Both the position numbers and the translations under genes were made by a program. DNA of 9,103 nucleotides from Acholeplasmatales bacterium. Lineage in GTDB: Bacteria; Bacillota_I; Bacilli_A; Acholeplasmatales; Anaeroplasmataceae. Position 1 is the first letter of the stretch. Every line of letters starts with the position of its first letter. The stretch covers positions 1 through 9,103 of the forward strand of contig JAILPD010000057.1 in NCBI GenBank assembly GCA_024690445.1. The letters are read 5' to 3'. Of this stretch, positions 1 to 7,069 are shown piece after piece. A model generated the notes under the pieces. The model was not told the origin of the DNA, did not search any database, and saw nothing but the letters and a program-made list of their open reading frames with translations.

Positions 1-339
1 TCTGATTTTGCTAAGATGCTTAGATATTATGTTACAGATTATGATAAATTTAAAGCTAATTTGTCATTATATGAAAATGATTATTATTCATATGATTACG
101 ATTATAATTATTTATTAGTATTGGCTTCTAAATTAGAAGAAAGATATCCAACTATTTTATTTAATGAAATCATTCCTAGAGTTTGCAATTCTGATGATAC
201 ATATATAAAGTATTTTGTATTAAGGGAGGTTGCTAATTTAGGTAGTGGTAATAAAAATAGAAGTCTTATACGAGCCTATTTCTTATTATTTAGTTGCGAT
301 AACTCATTTTCTGAGTTTGATATGGAAGGTGATAATTGA
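1..339 (+). CDS. C-terminal end of an unrecognised protein (5' partial)
   Basis: The reading frame is open from base 1 (Ser-Asp-Phe-Ala-Lys before the first Met at 16). No ribosome binding site precedes that Met, so the gene almost certainly starts outside the window and 112 codons of its 3' end are visible. The visible part is rich in Tyr, Asp, Asn and Leu, with a Tyr/Asp-rich stretch near codons 26-42. It shows no signal peptide, membrane segment or catalytic motif I can recognise, and looks like a soluble, mostly helical tail. The TGA stop at 337-339 shares its last base with the ATG of the next gene, so the two are probably translationally coupled and may act together at the cell surface. 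I do not recognise the family and assign no function. Confidence 0.75.
   Translation, partial: SDFAKMLRYYVTDYDKFKANLSLYENDYYSYDYDYNYLLVLASKLEERYPTILFNEIIPRVCNSDDTYIKYFVLREVANLGSGNKNRSLIRAYFLLFSCDNSFSEFDMEGDN
324..333 (+). promoter_or_regulatory. Ribosome binding site that sets the start of the Ig-like surface protein
   Basis: GGAAGGTGAT lies inside the end of the upstream gene and matches the extended anti-Shine-Dalgarno core AGGTGAT. It ends five bases before the ATG at 339. This favours ATG 339 over the in-frame TTG at 336, which would give only one more residue. The TGATG overlap suggests coupled translation. Confidence 0.7.
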
Positions 340-1769
340 TGAAGAGAATTTTAATATTTCTTTCATTAATTGTTTCTTTATTTTTGTTAACATGTAACAA
401 TGTGTTTGCCCAAGCAGCATGGAGATATGAATGGTCTAATACCGTTGTTGAAATACCTATTGGAGAATCTGTTGAGAATTATAAGAATGTTCCTTATGCA
501 ATTTTATATAAAGATAATACTGCCTTAACCGATACTAATATTACTTACAATAGAGAAGGAGACTGGCTTTATTATTTAAAAAATGTGAACACTCAAAAAA
601 TAGGCGAATATAAGGTATGGTATAAGGCTTATGATAATGTTTATGTTCCTGGTACTTGTACTGATTATAAGTGTTTAGTAACATTCGTTGTTAAAGATTT
701 AACTAAACCGGGATTAAAAATAATAAAGGATTATCTATATTTACCAGTTGATAGTGAATATGATTTTAATAATAATGTTTTAGCGACTGATAATTATGGA
801 ATAAAAAAAATAAATTTTGAATCTAATATAAATTTTGCTAAAGCAGGAGATTATCCAGTAGAAGTAACAGTAACTGACCATGGCGGAAATTATGTAACTG
901 GAAAATTTAATGTTGTCATTTATGATGATTCAACTGATCCAATAATTACTTGTAGTGCTGTTGGTAATGATATTTATATTCCATGTAAACTAAGCTATGA
1001 TCTAAAACAATATTTTAAGGCTGTCGATGAAAAGGATGGTGATATTACTGATAAGATTCAATATCCATCAGTTAATAATGATGAAGTATCTGTGTATGAT
1101 TACACTATTTCAGTAACAAATAGTAAGAAGCATACAACTACATATACAGTAAGACTTCATATCGTCGATGAAAAAGAGCCCGAATTAATATTAAGTACTC
1201 ATTCATTAATGCTTGATTATAAAACTAATTTTGATAATTATAATTTTTATCAGCATATAAAGAGCCTTATAGATAATGTCGATATTAATTTAGCTAACTT
1301 AAAAATAAATCATACTATGGAAAATAAGATTGGCAATTACATTATTACTTATACATATACTGATGGAGTATATACAGTAAGTGATAGTATTGATGTTAAT
1401 TTATTATCATATCAATCACCTAAAATAGTGGTTTCTGATATTTCAGTAAATGAAAATTCTAATATTGATCTTAAGGACTATATTAGTGTAATTGATGAAA
1501 GTGATGATTATATTAAAGAAAGTATCGAAATAGATGATAGTGAAGTTGATTACGATAGTGAGGGTACATATTACGCTACAGTATTTTGTATGAATTCATC
1601 TGGACTATCAAGCCAAGTTAAATTTAAGGTTATTGTTACTTCAGATTCGATTTTTTCTAAAGCTAATATAGGAATTACAATAACTGCCTTTATATTGTTC
1701 TTTTTATTAATTGGAGGCACTGCTGGTATAGGTATATATTTATATATAAAAAAGAAAAAAAGCGTTTAA
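339..1769 (+). CDS. Secreted, membrane-anchored protein with tandem Ig-like domains
   Basis: The 476-residue product begins with a signal peptide (Lys2-Arg3, hydrophobic 4-18) and a plausible cleavage after Val-Phe-Ala24. Cys19 is in LLTC, a poor lipobox, so signal peptidase I is more likely than lipoprotein processing. The ectodomain divides into about five beta-rich modules near 25-119, 120-197, 198-279, 280-359 and 360-435. Several carry Ig-like (DUF5011/Big-type) hallmarks: Asp-x-x-x-Pro at a module start, VDEKDGDIT at 229-237, and G-x-Y-x-V/I-x-V/Y-x-x-x-D strands at 170-180 and 332-342. One hydrophobic helix (about 443-469) and KKKK at the C-terminus anchor it with the ectodomain outside. 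Cys107/Cys112 and Cys205/Cys216 could pair as disulfides. There is no LPXTG motif or enzyme domain. A role in adhesion or envelope organisation is inferred from architecture only. I chose ATG 339 because of its ribosome binding site. Confidence 0.8.
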   Translation: MKRILIFLSLIVSLFLLTCNNVFAQAAWRYEWSNTVVEIPIGESVENYKNVPYAILYKDNTALTDTNITYNREGDWLYYLKNVNTQKIGEYKVWYKAYDNVYVPGTCTDYKCLVTFVVKDLTKPGLKIIKDYLYLPVDSEYDFNNNVLATDNYGIKKINFESNINFAKAGDYPVEVTVTDHGGNYVTGKFNVVIYDDSTDPIITCSAVGNDIYIPCKLSYDLKQYFKAVDEKDGDITDKIQYPSVNNDEVSVYDYTISVTNSKKHTTTYTVRLHIVDEKEPELILSTHSLMLDYKTNFDNYNFYQHIKSLIDNVDINLANLKINHTMENKIGNYIITYTYTDGVYTVSDSIDVNLLSYQSPKIVVSDISVNENSNIDLKDYISVIDESDDYIKESIEIDDSEVDYDSEGTYYATVFCMNSSGLSSQVKFKVIVTSDSIFSKANIGITITAFILFFLLIGGTAGIGIYLYIKKKKSV

Positions 1770-1816
1770 AAAGAATCCATAATATAGTAAAATTAATATA
1801 ATTAGTTTGCACATCT

Positions 1817-1823
1817 AGGTGAT
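1817..1823 (+). promoter_or_regulatory. Ribosome binding site of dnaE
   Basis: AGGTGAT, complementary to the extended 16S rRNA tail, lies three bases before ATG 1827. Together with conservation of the DnaE N-terminus from the first residues, it fixes the start. Confidence 0.6.
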
Positions 1824-1826
1824 ATC

Positions 1827-4754
1827 ATGAAGGGATTCTTATATGGTAAAACTGAATATAATATTTTGGCTTCTGCGACAAAATTAGATGATTATGTTTC
1901 TTATGCAAAGAAGAACAATTTTGATTATTTAACAATAACTGATTCTAATATGCACGGTGCTTATAAATTCTATAAAGCATGTAAGGAAAATAACATTAAG
2001 CCTATTATTGGTCTTGAATATAAGTATGTAGTGGATTTAAAAAAATCAAATCTATTATTATATGCTAAGAATAGTGAAGGCTATAAGGCGTTATTAAAGA
2101 TAACAACAGAGGTTAAATTAAATAATACAGATACATTGGATTATGTTATGCAATATAAAAATAATCTTGTATCTGTTTTTGTGTTTAATGATTCTTATTT
2201 AGATGAATTATTATATTCTAACGATTATGATACATTGAATCCTTTGTTAGATAGAATTAAAGAAATGAATGGTTACATAGGAGTTTCTTATACAAATAAA
2301 TTATCTAAAGTTAATGACAATAGGAAGATGGAAGAATATGCTAATTATTATGGCATTAAAACTATAGATATCCATGAGCTTAAATATTTAAATAGCGATG
2401 ATTCAGATGTTTATTTAGTATTAAGAAAAATAGATGGATATAATGAAGAGATAGATGAATTTGATGATTATGCATTTTTAACTAATCCACCAGCAAATGC
2501 TGAAATAGATAAGATTATTGATTCTATTAATTTTGACTTATTTAACGAAAGAGTTGAATTACCTAAATTCCCTAATACAAAGAATGCTGATTCAGAAACT
2601 TATTTAAAGGCATTATGTCATAAGGGACTAGAAAAAAGAGGTAAATATCAGGCTAAATATGTTGATAGATTAAAATATGAATTAGGTGTAATCTCAAAAA
2701 TGGGATACAATGATTACTTTTTAATTGTTTGGGATTTTATTAAATATTCTAAACAAAATAATATTTTAGTTGGACCTGGCAGAGGAAGCGCAGCCGGAAG
2801 TTTAGTTGCTTATACATTAGGTATTACAGATGTTGATCCATTAGAATATGGTTTATTATTTGAAAGATTTTTAAATCCGGAAAGAGTATCAATGCCAGAT
2901 ATTGATACGGATTTCCCTGATATTGATAGAGATAAGATTATTACATATGTTAGAGATTTATATGGTAAAAACCATGTATGTAATATTACTGCCTTTGGTA
3001 GATTTAAATTAAAGTCATCAATTAATGATTTAGCACGTGTAACTAAAATAGACCAAAACCGTATTTCTAAATTAGCAGAAATGGTAGAAGAATATGGTTT
3101 TGATAAATTAATTGATGAATATAAGGAAAGAGATACGGAATTAGCTAAATTCTTACAAATTGCTAAAAAGCTCGAAAACCTACCTAGAAATATTTCAACA
3201 CACGCGGCAGGTATTATTATTTCAAGTGATGAATTAAGTAATATAATTCCACTATCTAGTGGCATTAATGATTTATTACAATCACAGTTTGAAGCAAGTG
3301 ATTTAGAGGCTATTGGCTTATTAAAGATGGATTTTTTAGGAATCAATAATTTAACAATGGTTGCCGGAATGATGAGAGATTCTAATATGACAAGAGCCGA
3401 TTTATTAAGAATTCCACTTAATGATTCTAAAGTATTTAGATTATTACAAAATGGCGACACATTAGGTATATTCCAGTTAGAAAAGGCTGGATTTAGAAGA
3501 TTCTTAATTGATTTAAAGCCTACATGCTTTACTGATTTAGTAGCTGTATTAGCTTTATATAGACCAGGGCCAATGGATAATATACCAGAATTTATAAGAT
3601 GTAGAAATGGTGGTATTGTCCATTATATACATCCTGATTTAGAGTCTATTTTAAGAGATACTTATGGTATTATTGTCTACCAAGAACAGATAATGCAAAT
3701 TGCTAGAAAGTTTGCTGGATTCTCTTTAGGTGAGGCAGACCTTTTAAGAAGAGCAGTATCTAAAAAGAATGCAGAAAAGCTTATTTCTTTAAAGGAAGAA
3801 TTTATTACAAGAAGTATTAATAATGGATATTCAAAGGAAGTAGCAAATCAAATATATGATTTAATTTATAAATTTGCAAATTACGGTTTTAATAAATCAC
3901 ATTCAGTTGTATATTCGCTATTAAGTTATCAAATGGCTTGGTTTAAGGCTAATAGATTCCCTGAATTTATGGCTAATATACTAAATTCAGCAACTTCATC
4001 TAAAGAGACTTTAGCTAGTTATATTTCATATGCTAAATCCCATGGCTTAGAAATAAGAAAGCCAGATATTAATATTTCAGATGTATCCTTCGTTAAGTAT
4101 AATAAGGCCTTATATATTCCGTTTTCTGTTATATATTCACTAGGAAAAGTTATTCCTGAAAAGATTTTAGAAGAAAGAAAAAAAGGTATATTTAAAGATT
4201 TAACAGATTTAATTAATAGATGTAGTTTCTTAAATAAATCTACATTAGAGGCTTTAATATATAGTGGTGCTTTAGATTCCTTTGGAAGAACAAAGCGTTC
4301 AATGATTTCTGAACTTGAAAAGGATATAGGTGGATTTAACGAATTTATAAATATGGTAGAGATAACAGATGAATACGATTTTGGTGTTTTAGCTACTAAT
4401 GAAAAGAAGTATTTAGGGATGAATTTAGAATACAATATATTCTATAATGCTTTAGACCTAAGAAGGAATAACAAGGCTATTACTATTACTAATTTAAAAT
4501 ATAATGAACCATGCCAAATTATATGTGCATTTAATGGTGTTAAGGAATTAAAAACAAAGAAAGATAATGAATCTATGCTAGCATTTAATGTTTATGATGA
4601 ATTATCTTCAGTAAGAGGAATAATGTTCCATTCTGATTATGAGGCTCGTGGTTTTATTCCAGAATCAAATAAGCTATATTTAGTGCGTGGTACTTTGAAA
4701 AAGGATAATAGGAATGAAGACTCATTCCAAGTAAGAGAAATTATCAAAATTTAA
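1827..4754 (+). CDS. dnaE: DNA polymerase III alpha subunit, DnaE type
   Basis: This is the cytoplasmic C-family replicative DNA polymerase. In Firmicutes that also carry PolC, DnaE extends lagging-strand primers; whether PolC exists here cannot be seen. The 975-residue protein is shorter than E. coli DnaE (1160). Order: PHP domain (1 to about 230), palm with GPGRGSAAGS at 316-325, MPDIDTDF at 356-363 giving catalytic Asp358 and Asp360, third Asp502 in KMDFLG, the fingers motifs LYRPGPMD and VYQEQIMQIA, helix-hairpin-helix region from about PDIN 746-749, and an OB fold from about 890 to the end. The PHP metal ligands are lost: the usual His-x-x-x-His of the N-terminus is replaced around FLYGKTEY (4-11), and TDH reads TDS (38-40), so metal-dependent PHP activity is unlikely. 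No canonical beta-clamp motif (such as QxxLF) stands out; the expected place reads GGFNEFINM (835-843). The protein ends just after the OB fold. No terminator precedes or follows it. Confidence 0.95.
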   Translation: MKGFLYGKTEYNILASATKLDDYVSYAKKNNFDYLTITDSNMHGAYKFYKACKENNIKPIIGLEYKYVVDLKKSNLLLYAKNSEGYKALLKITTEVKLNNTDTLDYVMQYKNNLVSVFVFNDSYLDELLYSNDYDTLNPLLDRIKEMNGYIGVSYTNKLSKVNDNRKMEEYANYYGIKTIDIHELKYLNSDDSDVYLVLRKIDGYNEEIDEFDDYAFLTNPPANAEIDKIIDSINFDLFNERVELPKFPNTKNADSETYLKALCHKGLEKRGKYQAKYVDRLKYELGVISKMGYNDYFLIVWDFIKYSKQNNILVGPGRGSAAGSLVAYTLGITDVDPLEYGLLFERFLNPERVSMPDIDTDFPDIDRDKIITYVRDLYGKNHVCNITAFGRFKLKSSINDLARVTKIDQNRISKLAEMVEEYGFDKLIDEYKERDTELAKFLQIAKKLENLPRNISTHAAGIIISSDELSNIIPLSSGINDLLQSQFEASDLEAIGLLKMDFLGINNLTMVAGMMRDSNMTRADLLRIPLNDSKVFRLLQNGDTLGIFQLEKAGFRRFLIDLKPTCFTDLVAVLALYRPGPMDNIPEFIRCRNGGIVHYIHPDLESILRDTYGIIVYQEQIMQIARKFAGFSLGEADLLRRAVSKKNAEKLISLKEEFITRSINNGYSKEVANQIYDLIYKFANYGFNKSHSVVYSLLSYQMAWFKANRFPEFMANILNSATSSKETLASYISYAKSHGLEIRKPDINISDVSFVKYNKALYIPFSVIYSLGKVIPEKILEERKKGIFKDLTDLINRCSFLNKSTLEALIYSGALDSFGRTKRSMISELEKDIGGFNEFINMVEITDEYDFGVLATNEKKYLGMNLEYNIFYNALDLRRNNKAITITNLKYNEPCQIICAFNGVKELKTKKDNESMLAFNVYDELSSVRGIMFHSDYEARGFIPESNKLYLVRGTLKKDNRNEDSFQVREIIKI

Positions 4755-4798
4755 TTTTTATGGTAAGGGTTTTCATAAGTAGATGTTACTAAGTTTTG

Positions 4799-4828
4799 TT
4801 GATTATATTATGTTCTTTATGTTATAAT
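4799..4828 (+). promoter_or_regulatory. Promoter of pgk (extended -10)
   Basis: A TATAAT -10 box at 4823-4828 is preceded by TG at 4820-4821, making an extended -10 (TGT-TATAAT). A weaker -35, TTGATT (4799-4804), lies 18 bases upstream. Transcription should start near 4835, about 40 bases before the pgk ATG. An independent promoter fits a glycolytic gene placed behind a replication gene. Confidence 0.75.
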
Positions 4829-4859
4829 ATTTTTTAGTAAAAAAATGTATTTTTTTAGT

Positions 4860-4865
4860 AGGAGG
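4860..4865 (+). promoter_or_regulatory. Ribosome binding site that fixes the pgk start
   Basis: A perfect AGGAGG stands nine bases before ATG 4875. An in-frame ATG at 4845 would place this site inside the gene and add a ten-residue tail ([10 protein letters not shown]) not found in PGKs, so 4875 is the true start. Confidence 0.9.
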
Positions 4866-4874
4866 ATTATTAAA

Positions 4875-6092
4875 ATGGCTAAGAAAATTGTTTCAGATTT
4901 AAAGGTTAAGGGAAAGAAAGTCTTAATTCGTGTTGACTTCAATGTTCCTATGAAGAATGGAGTTATCACTGATGATACACGTGTTCGTGCAGCATTACCT
5001 ACAATCGAGTATGTAGTAAATAATGGTGGTAAGGCAATCGTATTCTCTCACTTAGGACGTGTTAAGGAAGCAGCTGATATTGAAAAGAATAATATCGCAC
5101 CAGTTGCTAAGCGTTTAGAAGAATTAATTAAGAAGCCTGTTAAATTTGTTAACGCAACAAGAGGCAAGGAATTAGAAGATGCAGCCGCTAATTTAAAAGA
5201 AGGCGAAATTCTAATGTTTGCTAACACAAGAAATGAAGATTTCGATTTAGCTTTAAATAAGGAAGTTAAGAAGGAATCTAAGAATGATGCTGAATTAGGT
5301 AAGTATTGGGCATCATTAGGTGACGTATTTGTTAATGATGCATTTGGTACTGCACATAGAGCTGCAGCTTCAAATGTTGGTATCGCAGCTAACGTTAGTG
5401 AAACAGCTGCTGGTTTCTTATTAGAAAAGGAAATCAAGTTCATTGGTGGTGCAGTTGATAACCCAGTTAGACCTTATGTTGCTATCTTAGGTGGTTCTAA
5501 GGTTTCTGATAAGATCGGTGTTATTGAAGCATTACTTGAAAAGGCTGATAAGGTACTAGTTGGTGGTGCCATGATGTTTACATTCTTAAAGGCCAAAGGA
5601 TATAATGTTGGTTCTTCAAGATGTGAGGAACAAGAATTCGTTGATTTAGCTAAGAACTTATTAGCTAAGGCAAACGGAAAGATTATTTTACCAGTAGACG
5701 CAGTAGTTAATACAGCATTTGAAGATGTTCCTGGTGTAGCTAAGGACGTTGATAAATTTGCTCAAGCTGATATGGGATTAGATATCGGACCTAAGACTTT
5801 AGATTTATTTGCTAAGGAATTAGCTGGTGCTAAGACTGTTGTATGGAATGGACCTATGGGTGTATTCGAAATGAAGAACTATGCTGCTGGTACAGTTGGT
5901 GTATGTGATTTATTAGCTAAGCTTACTAAGGAAGGCGCTGCTACAATTATCGGCGGTGGTGATTCAGCTGCAGCTGCTGAACAATTAGGATATGCTAGCA
6001 AGGTTTCTCACATTTCAACTGGTGGTGGAGCTTCATTAGAGTATCTAGAAGGTAAGACATTGCCAGGTATTGCTTGTGTAGACGAAAAGTAG
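4875..6092 (+). CDS. pgk: Phosphoglycerate kinase
   Basis: This cytoplasmic glycolytic enzyme transfers phosphate from 1,3-bisphosphoglycerate to ADP, giving 3-phosphoglycerate and ATP. The 405-residue product has the normal length of bacterial PGKs. Substrate-side motifs are RVDFNVPM (19-26, with Arg19, Asp21 and Asn23), SHLGR (58-62) and [10 protein letters not shown]. Nucleotide-side motifs are GGSKVSDKI (from 206), WNGPMG (from 324) and the C-terminal glycine-rich GGGDS (360-364) followed by [13 protein letters not shown]. The usual ENTRF/ENVRF motif reads ANTRN (116-120): the conserved Arg119 is kept, while the flanking Glu and Phe are replaced by Ala and Asn. The stretch KKESKND...[22 protein letters not shown] resembles PGKs of Lactobacillales and other Bacilli. 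It has its own promoter and AGGAGG site and is followed by tpiA after 103 bases with no clear terminator, so the two are probably co-transcribed. Confidence 0.97.
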   Translation: MAKKIVSDLKVKGKKVLIRVDFNVPMKNGVITDDTRVRAALPTIEYVVNNGGKAIVFSHLGRVKEAADIEKNNIAPVAKRLEELIKKPVKFVNATRGKELEDAAANLKEGEILMFANTRNEDFDLALNKEVKKESKNDAELGKYWASLGDVFVNDAFGTAHRAAASNVGIAANVSETAAGFLLEKEIKFIGGAVDNPVRPYVAILGGSKVSDKIGVIEALLEKADKVLVGGAMMFTFLKAKGYNVGSSRCEEQEFVDLAKNLLAKANGKIILPVDAVVNTAFEDVPGVAKDVDKFAQADMGLDIGPKTLDLFAKELAGAKTVVWNGPMGVFEMKNYAAGTVGVCDLLAKLTKEGAATIIGGGDSAAAAEQLGYASKVSHISTGGGASLEYLEGKTLPGIACVDEK

Positions 6093-6149
6093 TTTTATTA
6101 TTTTTTGAAGAGTTTTTTTGGTTAGATTAATAAGAAAAGTATTATTGTA

Positions 6150-6162
6150 AAGGTTATACCTT
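6150..6162. repeat. Short inverted repeat upstream of tpiA
   Basis: AAGGT-TAT-ACCTT is a perfect 5-base inverted repeat with a 3-base centre in the pgk-tpiA gap, 33 bases before the tpiA start. No U tract follows, so it is not an intrinsic terminator. It could be a small operator or an mRNA hairpin, but arms this short are expected by chance in AT-rich DNA. Confidence 0.25.
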
Positions 6163-6195
6163 AAAGTTAAATAGTATTGAAAGAAGAGGATTTTT

Positions 6196-6948
6196 ATGAG
6201 AAGACCAATTTTAGCAGGCAACTGGAAAATGAACAAAACAAGAGATGAGGCAATTCACTTTGTTTTAGGTGTAGATTATAAATTACCTAAAAATGGTGTA
6301 GATTGTATTATTTGTGCTCCTGCGATTATTCTTCGTGATATTGTTAAAAGAGCTGATATTCTTCAGGTTGGCGCTCAAAATATGAACGAAAACGATAAGG
6401 GTGCTTATACTGGTGAAATATCACCAATAATGCTAAAAGATACAGGCGTTAAATATGTTATTATTGGACATAGTGAAAGACGTCAATATTATAATGAAAC
6501 TGATACTATTGTTAATGCTAAGATTAAGAAGGCATTAGAATATGATTTAAAGCCAATTGTATGTGTTGGTGAAGATTTAAGTGAGCGTGAATCTAAGCTT
6601 ACTAACAATGTCTTAGAAAGACAAATTACTAAAGCATTTGAAGGCGTTGAATTTGATGATCCTGAAAATGTTGTAGTTGCTTATGAGCCTATTTGGGCTA
6701 TTGGTACAGGTAAAACTGCATCAAGTGAACAAGCTGAGGCTGCATGTAAGTATATCCGTGAAAAGCTTGCTGGATTATATGGCAATGAAGTTGCCGATAG
6801 AGTAAGAATCTTATATGGTGGTTCTATGAAGCCAGATAATGTTGCTGAATTAGTTGCTCAGCCAGATGTTGATGGAGGCTTAGTTGGTGGTGCATCACTA
6901 AGTGAAGAAAGCTTCATCGCTATGAGTAAGGCTTTCAAGGGCGAATAG
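6196..6948 (+). CDS. tpiA: Triosephosphate isomerase
   Basis: This cytoplasmic TIM-barrel enzyme interconverts dihydroxyacetone phosphate and glyceraldehyde 3-phosphate and normally acts as a homodimer. The 250-residue product is full length. All catalytic parts are present: Asn9 and Lys11 in GNWKMNKT, the electrophile His92 in IGHSERR, the base Glu164 in VAYEPIWAIGTGKTA with the flexible loop 6 directly after it, and the phosphate-binding YGGSMKPDN (from 207) and VDGGLVGGASL. A ribosome binding site (GAGGA, 6186-6190) lies five bases before the ATG. It follows pgk closely and ends at a strong terminator, so it is the last gene of the glycolytic unit. Neither gap, gpm nor eno adjoins it, unlike the common gapA-pgk-tpiA-gpmI-eno order. 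Confidence 0.97.
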   Translation: MRRPILAGNWKMNKTRDEAIHFVLGVDYKLPKNGVDCIICAPAIILRDIVKRADILQVGAQNMNENDKGAYTGEISPIMLKDTGVKYVIIGHSERRQYYNETDTIVNAKIKKALEYDLKPIVCVGEDLSERESKLTNNVLERQITKAFEGVEFDDPENVVVAYEPIWAIGTGKTASSEQAEAACKYIREKLAGLYGNEVADRVRILYGGSMKPDNVAELVAQPDVDGGLVGGASLSEESFIAMSKAFKGE

Positions 6949-6960
6949 TAAATCAGAGTT

Positions 6961-6995
6961 GGACTAGCTTAGCTAGTCCTCTTTTTTATTTTTAT
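6961..6995 (+). terminator. Intrinsic terminator after tpiA
   Basis: GGACTAGC-TTA-GCTAGTCC forms a perfect 8-base-pair stem (6961-6968 with 6972-6979) around a 3-base loop, followed by a T-rich run to 6995. It lies 12 bases past the tpiA stop and separates the glycolytic unit from the DUF3793-flavodoxin operon. Confidence 0.92.
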
Positions 6996-6997
6996 CT

Positions 6998-7015
6998 AGT
7001 TAGTTGACACTAACT
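6998..7015. promoter_or_regulatory. Palindromic operator 1, overlapping the -35 box
   Basis: AGTTAGT-TGAC-ACTAACT is a perfect 7-base inverted repeat with a 4-base centre. The -35 hexamer (7004-7009) sits in its middle, so a bound protein would block RNA polymerase. It matches operator 2 at 14 of 18 positions, the differences being one outer base and three central ones. The half-site GTTAG/CTAAC recalls DtxR/IdeR-type iron boxes, but the spacing differs, so the regulator's family is unknown. Confidence 0.75.
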
Positions 7016-7032
7016 TAAAATAGTGATATCAT
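7004..7032 (+). promoter_or_regulatory. Promoter of the DUF3793-flavodoxin operon
   Basis: TTGACA (7004-7009), a 17-base spacer and TATCAT (7027-7032) with TG at 7024-7025 form a near-consensus vegetative promoter with an extended -10. The start point should be near 7039. A promoter this strong, with palindromes at -35 and at the start site, suggests a gene set held down by a repressor and switched on under particular conditions. Confidence 0.85.
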
Positions 7033-7038
7033 ATTGTT

Positions 7039-7056
7039 GGTTAGTTTTAACTAACT
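7039..7056. promoter_or_regulatory. Palindromic operator 2, at the transcription start
   Basis: GGTTAGT-TTTA-ACTAACT shares the TTAGT-N4-ACTAA core with operator 1. Its symmetric part can also be read as GTTAGTT-TT-AACTAAC. It covers the predicted start point and ends against the AGGAGAG ribosome binding site (7057-7063). Its centre lies 41 bases from that of operator 1, close to four helical turns, so both sites face the same side of the DNA. As RNA it could form a small hairpin beside the ribosome site, but conservation with operator 1 favours a protein-binding role. Confidence 0.7.
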
Positions 7057-7069
7057 AGGAGAGATTATT

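Noticed and set aside
1797..1802. TATAAT before dnaE as a promoter
   Set aside because: No -35 or extended -10 is found at the proper distance, and the hexamer is common by chance in DNA this AT-rich; read-through from upstream is equally possible.
2810..3460. Long open frame on the minus strand inside dnaE
   Set aside because: It is antisense to the most conserved part of the polymerase, has no recognisable domain, and arises from the codon bias of dnaE.
4019..4435. Open frame on the minus strand inside the 3' part of dnaE
   Set aside because: It is a shadow of the dnaE coding frame with no ribosome site or family resemblance.
4778..4790. AGTA-GATGT-TACT as a dnaE terminator
   Set aside because: The 4-base stem is too weak and no proper U tract follows.
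4845..4874. Upstream ATG as the start of pgk
   Set aside because: It would bury the perfect AGGAGG site within the gene and add ten residues unlike any PGK N-terminus.
5048..5443. Open frame on the minus strand inside pgk
   Set aside because: It is Ser/Ala/Leu-rich antisense of a clearly functional pgk.
6045..6236. Small minus-strand open frame across the pgk-tpiA gap
   Set aside because: It overlaps both confirmed genes and has no recognisable product; low-complexity AT-rich DNA explains it.
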